A DNA stretch of 10,587 nucleotides, taken from positions 1 through 10,587 of the forward strand of contig DAOWDR010000635.1 in NCBI GenBank assembly GCA_030638935.1. Reading direction: 5' to 3'. Position 1 is the stretch's first letter. The number at the start of each line of letters is the position of its first letter. The translations under genes and the position numbers were made by a program. The DNA is from Desulfobacteraceae bacterium (GTDB taxonomy: Bacteria; Desulfobacterota; Desulfobacteria; Desulfobacterales; Desulfobacteraceae). This document shows, piece after piece, positions 6,400-10,587 of the stretch. The notes below the pieces were generated by a model. The model ran no database searches. It was given only the letters and a program-made list of their open reading frames with translations, and had not been told where the DNA came from.

Positions 6400-6427
6400 T
6401 TGACAAAAGGTTAACATTAAGTATTAT
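6400..6427 (+). promoter_or_regulatory. Predicted sigma-70-type promoter for the acyltransferase-hydrolase gene
   Basis: A perfect -35 hexamer TTGACA (6400-6405) is followed after 16 bases by TATTAT (6422-6427). An overlapping TATAAT (6425-6430) has a 19-base spacing. Initiation near 6435 would give a leader of about 75 bases, AT-rich and without an evident hairpin. The ribosome site before the ATG at 6513 is weak (AAGGT, 6501-6505). Confidence 0.6.
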
Positions 6428-6471
6428 AATTATCAGGTCAAGCTGATTATCTTTTATCATCTTTATATATT

Positions 6472-6500
6472 AATCCTATTGGATAAACAATCTTGTTTTA
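6472..6500 (-). promoter_or_regulatory. Tentative minus-strand promoter for the NIL-ferredoxin/mnmA/mtaB operon
   Basis: Within the 155-base divergent gap (6358-6512) the minus strand carries TTGTTT followed 17 bases later by TATAAA, roughly within this span. A second possibility is a minus-strand TTGACC near 6436-6441 with a poorer -10. Support is by consensus only; the true start site cannot be decided by eye. Confidence 0.25.
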
Positions 6501-6512
6501 AAGGTCAGACAC

Positions 6513-8675
6513 ATGAACCCTTTTGCTTTTGAATTGTCCAGTTACACACTTAAAACCTTTTCAGGTTTTTCAAAGGCCAGCATAAGAATCAAAGGCCGCA
6601 AAAATATTCCTGATGGTTCAGTTATTTTTTGTGCCAACCATTTTACAAGAATTGAAACAATTTTTTTGCCCTATCATATCCATTCCATTACAAAAAAGCA
6701 GGTCTGGTCCCTTGCTGCCAAGGAATTGTTTGAGATACCGGTACTGGAGGGGTTTTTAAATAAGTTAGGCGCTGTTTCCACCCATGATCCCAATAGGGAT
6801 GAGCTGATTTTGCAAACCCTGTTATCCGGCAATGTTCAATGGATCATTTTTCCCGAAGGAATGATGGTCAAAAATAAAAAATTGATCAAAAACAACAGGT
6901 TCTCATTAACCGATGATCAGGGTATTTCCCGTCCCCATACCGGGGCTGCAGCCCTTGCATTGAGGTGCGAATTTTTTAGGGAACGGCTGCGCAGGCTTTC
7001 CAACACAGGGGAGCCTGAGTTTGACCGGCTTGTAAAAAATTTAAAGATAGCAGACCTGGATCAGGTATTGGCACAAACCACCCATATCGTTCCGGTTAAC
7101 ATTACCTATTATCCGGGTAATGCCCGGGAAAATATAATGGGGACAATCGCAAAAATAGTGATGAAGGAACCCTCCAAAAGAGTAATTGACGAACTTATGA
7201 CAGAAGGAGGGATGCTCTTTTCCGGGGTGGACATCACCATACGCTTTGGAGATCCCATTGAAATCAAACCCTATTTAAATGATCCCTATATTGAGAGTAT
7301 GCTCATGGTCAGGCGGCGGGTTCGATTTGGGGATGATCTTAGTTCCAAGCAAATTTCAAAAAAAATTTCCAATGGAATAATGGAACGGTATATGTCTTCT
7401 GTATATGCCATGACCACCCTGAATTACGATCATGTCATGGCCTGCATTCTCAAACATTTTCCCTATAAAAAAGAAGGCATTAACATCTATGAGTTTCAAT
7501 GCAAGGTCTATTATGCCATTACCTGCCTGTTGTTGCAAAAAATCTGCTATGTGTGTGATATCCTGCATCAAAACCTGATCCATCTTTTAATCAATGACCG
7601 GTTTGACCGGATAAAAAGATTTTTGTCCCTTGCTGAAAAAACCCAGGTGATCCAGATCAAAGGGGATAGGTTTTTCAAGGATCAGACCCGGTTTTTTATC
7701 CATTCAGACTTCCATGCCATCCGTACGGAAAATCCTGTTCTTGTAATGGCCAATGAGGTGGAGCCGGTTACTGCCGCAGAAATTTGTCTCAAGAAAATTG
7801 CTCAAAAATCAAGCAGCAGGATTCGGGAACTTGTAAAGGGCCGTTTAAGGGAAAAAATGAATGTGGATTTTAGTCTTGCTTATAATACCCACTATATTGA
7901 GGGAGAATCAAAGAAAAAACGGATCGGCAAACCCTTGTTTTTAAAACATGACAATGAAATCGCCGGTGTTTTGCTGATTCACGGTTATATGGCGGCCCCG
8001 GAAGAGATGAAATCCTTTGCCCTTTATCTCCATGAACAAGGTTTTACGGTCTTTGCCCCACGCCTTGCAGGCCATGGTACCTCCCCGGAAGATCTGGTCG
8101 GAACAACCTATGAAGAATGGGTGGAATCCGTTGAGGAGGCCTATGTGGTACTCAGACATTCCTGTGATAAAATTATCATCGGCGGATTTTCAACGGGAGC
8201 TGGACTGGCCCTTGAACTATCCTGCCGGGTAGATGATTATGAAGCCATTTTTGCGGTGGCTCCACCCATGCAGCTAAATGACCTGGGATCTTATTTTGTA
8301 CCGGCCATTGACAGGTGGAATGCCATGATCAAAAAAATCCGCCTGTCCGGCATTGCAAAGGAATTTCTTGAAAATAATCCGGAAAATGCCCATATCAATT
8401 ATATCCGAAATCCCATTGCAGGTATTCATCAGCTTGAAATGCTTATGGAACAACTGGGTCCAAAGCTGAAGGCCATTGAAAAACCTGTTCTGGTAGTTCA
8501 GTCCAGAAAAGATCCGGTTGTCAGCCCCAAGGGGACCCAAAAATTATTCAAGAAACTGGGATCCAAGGTCAAGGAATATTATCTTTTTGATTATGACCGG
8601 CATGGTATCTTAACCGGGAAAGGGGTGGATCGGGTTTTTCAATCCATTGAAAATTTTATCAGGCAGTGGGTATGA
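6513..8675 (+). CDS. Fusion protein: glycerolipid acyltransferase-like domain + alpha/beta hydrolase (lipase/esterase-like)
   Basis: A 720-residue protein. Residues about 20-255 are PlsC/GPAT-like: block I is NHFTRIET (His 43, with Glu 48 in place of the usual Asp of HX4D), the acyl-acceptor block is FPEGMM (113-118, normally FPEGT/S), and a late block reads IVPVNITYYP (192-201). Such domains transfer acyl chains to glycerol-phosphate acceptors at the membrane. Residues about 290-475 are mostly helical and not recognised. Residues about 480-720 are an alpha/beta hydrolase of the monoacylglycerol lipase/carboxylesterase kind: oxyanion HGY (490-492), APRLAGHGTSPEDL, nucleophile Ser 560 in GFSTG, acid Asp 667 (RKDPVVS) and His 697 (DRHG). 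The triad looks complete. Both domains lie in one uninterrupted frame. The gene stands alone, divergent from the mnmA operon and ended by a hairpin. A role in remodelling lipids or storage esters is inference. Confidence 0.82.
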   Translation: MNPFAFELSSYTLKTFSGFSKASIRIKGRKNIPDGSVIFCANHFTRIETIFLPYHIHSITKKQVWSLAAKELFEIPVLEGFLNKLGAVSTHDPNRDELILQTLLSGNVQWIIFPEGMMVKNKKLIKNNRFSLTDDQGISRPHTGAAALALRCEFFRERLRRLSNTGEPEFDRLVKNLKIADLDQVLAQTTHIVPVNITYYPGNARENIMGTIAKIVMKEPSKRVIDELMTEGGMLFSGVDITIRFGDPIEIKPYLNDPYIESMLMVRRRVRFGDDLSSKQISKKISNGIMERYMSSVYAMTTLNYDHVMACILKHFPYKKEGINIYEFQCKVYYAITCLLLQKICYVCDILHQNLIHLLINDRFDRIKRFLSLAEKTQVIQIKGDRFFKDQTRFFIHSDFHAIRTENPVLVMANEVEPVTAAEICLKKIAQKSSSRIRELVKGRLREKMNVDFSLAYNTHYIEGESKKKRIGKPLFLKHDNEIAGVLLIHGYMAAPEEMKSFALYLHEQGFTVFAPRLAGHGTSPEDLVGTTYEEWVESVEEAYVVLRHSCDKIIIGGFSTGAGLALELSCRVDDYEAIFAVAPPMQLNDLGSYFVPAIDRWNAMIKKIRLSGIAKEFLENNPENAHINYIRNPIAGIHQLEMLMEQLGPKLKAIEKPVLVVQSRKDPVVSPKGTQKLFKKLGSKVKEYYLFDYDRHGILTGKGVDRVFQSIENFIRQWV

Positions 8676-8704
8676 TAACAAAGAGAAGTCGATCTGAATA
8701 TAAA

Positions 8705-8734
8705 AACGCCCCGGGTATTTGGACCCGGGGCGTT
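8705..8734. terminator. Bidirectional intrinsic terminator hairpin between converging genes
   Basis: A perfect 12-base-pair stem (AACGCCCCGGGT at 8705-8716 with its complement at 8723-8734) encloses a six-base loop. On the minus strand the stem runs into five consecutive T residues (complement of 8702-8706), which is ideal for ending the fusA/P-loop transcript. On the plus strand only TT follows immediately, with TTTTT some 15 bases later. It serves both converging units, with the minus strand better equipped. Confidence 0.88.
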
Positions 8735-8790
8735 AAATAACGGTATCTGGTTTTTATTAAATATAAGTTATTCAACCAGCATCAAATTAT

Positions 8791-9483
8791 TTATTCTACC
8801 AGCATCATGGTTGCAGGGTCCAGTTTGTATTTTTGGTCTATCCTGTCACCGTCTTTTAAAATCACAGCTTCAATCTTGTCATCAACCGGCTGGAGAAAGA
8901 TGGCTTTATCAAACAGATTTTTTACAGATTCCAGCTGAACCGGAAACCCGTCTTCACTCCAGGCTTCTTCCCTGTGGCTTTTCATGGAGAACCAGATAAA
9001 AACTGAAAATTCCTGGTTCAGGGCTTTTAGATCTTCCAGTGTGGAGGATACATCTTTATCAAAATCCAACCCATCGATAACAATGATAGTGGGCAGGGCA
9101 AGGTCTGATTTTTTGAAACTTTTCAAATAATCTTTAATTTTATCTGTATTAAAGGTGGACTCTGTGTAGCTGATGCCCACTTTGTTGGGGCAGATATCTT
9201 CCCACAGGCGAACCGCCTTCTGGGGATCAACATAGCCGATATTGTCCACCAGGTTGGTATAGGCTTCATCATATCTAAGGTTGATCTTGTCCATGTGATC
9301 ATCAAGACTTACATGGAGTATTTTTTGATTTGCCAACAATTGTGTCAAAGCAATCTGAACAAGGAAGCTGGTTTTACCAACGCCTGCCCGGGAAAGAACA
9401 GCGCCGAATTGGCCTTTTGTTATATTTTCAACGCCAATGGCTTTTTCAACCGGGCTTTTGAGAATGAGATCTTTTTTAAGCAT
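8791..9483 (-). CDS. RecA/KaiC-like P-loop ATPase-like protein of unknown function
   Basis: A 230-residue cytoplasmic protein. The Walker A loop is SRAGVGKTS (31-39), where Ser replaces the usual first Gly. Walker B is PTIIVIDGLD (131-140), with four hydrophobics then Asp. The strand LHVSLDDHMDK (56-66) sits where RecA/KaiC-type ATPases couple nucleotide to the next element, and VFIWFSMKSHREE (161-173) resembles a sensor strand. No DNA-binding, kinase or transport domain is visible, and it is the size of a bare RecA-fold core. Nucleotide binding is likely; the substrate is unknown. An AGAGAGG ribosome site lies four to five bases before the ATG. It starts 28 bases after the fusA stop with no terminator between, so it is co-transcribed with fusA. 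It ends before a strong hairpin whose T tract faces this gene. Confidence 0.7.
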   Translation of the reverse strand: MLKKDLILKSPVEKAIGVENITKGQFGAVLSRAGVGKTSFLVQIALTQLLANQKILHVSLDDHMDKINLRYDEAYTNLVDNIGYVDPQKAVRLWEDICPNKVGISYTESTFNTDKIKDYLKSFKKSDLALPTIIVIDGLDFDKDVSSTLEDLKALNQEFSVFIWFSMKSHREEAWSEDGFPVQLESVKNLFDKAIFLQPVDDKIEAVILKDGDRIDQKYKLDPATMMLVE

Positions 9484-9511
9484 AATTCCTCTCTTTAAAT
9501 AAGGGTCTTAT

Positions 9512-10587
9512 TTATTTCTTAGCAGCTTTTTCATCTGCTTTCTTTTTTGCAATGTCTTCAGCCACGGACAGGGGAACCTGCTTGTAGGAAGAAAATTCCA
9601 TGGTAAACTGTGCCTTGCCCTGGGTTCCGGACCTCAGGACGGTTGAAAAACCGAACATCTCTGACAGGGGAACCTGGGATTCCACCACAGACATGACTCC
9701 TTCTTCCTGGGAGCCCTGGATAATTCCCCTTCTCTGGTTGATAAGTCCCATGCATGATCCCTGGAACTCATTGGGGGTTTCAATGACCACCTTCATGATT
9801 GGTTCCATGATAACCGATTTTGCCTTTGCATACCCTTCCAGAAATCCTCCCCTGGCAGCAGCCTGGAAGGCCATTTCAGAGGAGTCAACCGCATGAAAAC
9901 CACCATCTTCAAGTGTAACCTTGATACCGGTAACAGGGAATTCAAGTTTAGGACCCTTTGCCATGCAGCCGAGAAATCCTTTTTCACAGGAAGAAATATA
10001 TTGGGTGGGAATCCTACCGCCGGTGACTTTATTGACAAATTCAAACTCTTCTTCACAGGGTTCCATGAACCCCATTACCTTACCAAATTGTCCAGAACCA
10101 CCAGTCTGTTTTTTATGGGTGTAACTAAAGGGGGCTTTTCGGGTAATGGTCTCTCTATAGGCAACCCTGGGTTTTCCTGTCTCAACTTCAGCCTGGTATT
10201 CTCTTTTCATTCTTTCCACATAAACTTCCAGGTGAAGTTCGCCCATGCCCTGGATAATGGTATCTCCGGTTTCATGATCTACATAGGTTTTAAAGGTGGG
10301 ATCTTCTTTGGTGAACCGGTTCAGGGCCTTTGACATATTGATCTGGGCCTTATTGTCCTTGGGGACAATGGAAAGGGAAATAACCGGTTCCATGATATGC
10401 ATGGCGATGAGGGAATAATTGATCGCAGGAGAGACAAAGGTATCACCGGAAGCACAATCGACTCCAAACATGGCGCCGATATGACCGGCCGGAATTGCAT
10501 CAACTTCTTCCATCTGGGATGAATGCATGCGGATCAGGCGGCCTGCCTTGACCTTTCTGCCGTCCCTGGAGTTGACAATGGTGTCTC
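9512..10587 (-). CDS. fusA: Elongation factor G, C-terminal part (domains II-V; spdEFG1/mtEFG1-like; partial at right edge)
   Basis: The 3' part of a translational GTPase gene that promotes ribosomal translocation. The frame stays open to the right edge (visible protein begins DTIVNSRDGRKVKAG), so the ATG at 10528 is internal and the GTPase domain lies outside the window. Visible parts are the end of domain II (GHIGAMFGVDCASGDTF), domain III (EPVISLSIVPKD, KEDPTF, GMGELHLEVY), domain IV starting near THKKQTGGSGQFGKV (bases 10076-10120) with its tip loop FHAVDSSE near 9895, and domain V (EPIMKVVIETPNEFQG). The tail is KKKADEKAAKK. The THKKQTGGSGQFGKV stretch and the MEPVISLSI opening of domain III resemble mitochondrial EF-G1 and the spirochaete/planctomycete/delta spdEFG group more than classical EF-G; this subgroup call is from memory of family sequences. 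A P-loop gene follows 28 bases downstream. Confidence 0.92.
   Translation of the reverse strand, partial: DTIVNSRDGRKVKAGRLIRMHSSQMEEVDAIPAGHIGAMFGVDCASGDTFVSPAINYSLIAMHIMEPVISLSIVPKDNKAQINMSKALNRFTKEDPTFKTYVDHETGDTIIQGMGELHLEVYVERMKREYQAEVETGKPRVAYRETITRKAPFSYTHKKQTGGSGQFGKVMGFMEPCEEEFEFVNKVTGGRIPTQYISSCEKGFLGCMAKGPKLEFPVTGIKVTLEDGGFHAVDSSEMAFQAAARGGFLEGYAKAKSVIMEPIMKVVIETPNEFQGSCMGLINQRRGIIQGSQEEGVMSVVESQVPLSEMFGFSTVLRSGTQGKAQFTMEFSSYKQVPLSVAEDIAKKKADEKAAKK

Noticed and set aside
9893..10333. 146-codon plus-strand open frame within fusA
   Set aside because: It lies wholly antisense to conserved EF-G domains III-IV, has no ribosome site and no recognisable domain.
1..10587. Search by eye for CRISPR repeats, tRNA/rRNA genes, transposases, toxin-antitoxin or phage-defence genes
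   Set aside because: None seen: no regularly spaced repeats, no cloverleaf-like segment in the short intergenic gaps, and every substantial coding frame is accounted for by the listed genes.

Overview
The window reads as a chromosomal housekeeping segment from a strictly anaerobic, Desulfobacteraceae-like member of the Desulfobacterota (the Desulfobacter/Desulfobacula type). This placement is inferred from the protein style: several proteins rich in 4Fe-4S clusters, an EF-G of the mitochondrial/spirochaete/delta (spdEFG1-like) type, and moderate-to-low GC with AT-rich intergenic stretches. No tRNA, rRNA, CRISPR, insertion sequence or prophage gene was seen. The longest gap without a gene is about 155 bases.

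Layout. Bases 2-826 (+) are the 3' end of dnaE, including a textbook QLDLF clamp-binding motif and the OB fold. One base further on, and converging with it, lie two tightly joined minus-strand genes: an 84-residue single-span membrane protein and a BON-domain lipoprotein, joined as TAAATG. A short divergent promoter region (about 1479-1579) separates them from a plus-strand djlA-type co-chaperone (1580-2344).

Bases 2411-6357 (-) are a compact four-gene operon. In transcription order it encodes a NIL-domain ferredoxin with a TTG start, MnmA, MtaB, and a winged-helix-like protein carrying two ferredoxin clusters plus two further cysteine clusters. The first three genes overlap by 1 and 4 bases. 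MnmA makes 2-thiouridine at tRNA position 34, and MtaB adds methylthio to t6A37. The operon therefore joins two tRNA sulfuration enzymes with two uncharacterised iron-sulfur proteins. MnmA has a CxxC plus a distant Cys, as expected of a [4Fe-4S]-dependent thiolase. This is the strongest candidate here for an undescribed functional module.

Bases 6513-8675 (+) encode a 720-residue protein that joins a glycerolipid acyltransferase-like domain, an unrecognised middle region and a monoacylglycerol-lipase/carboxylesterase-like alpha/beta hydrolase. It ends at a strong hairpin (8705-8734) shared with a converging minus-strand unit. That unit runs from the right edge: the 3' part of fusA (9512-10587), then a RecA/KaiC-like P-loop protein of unknown function (8791-9483).
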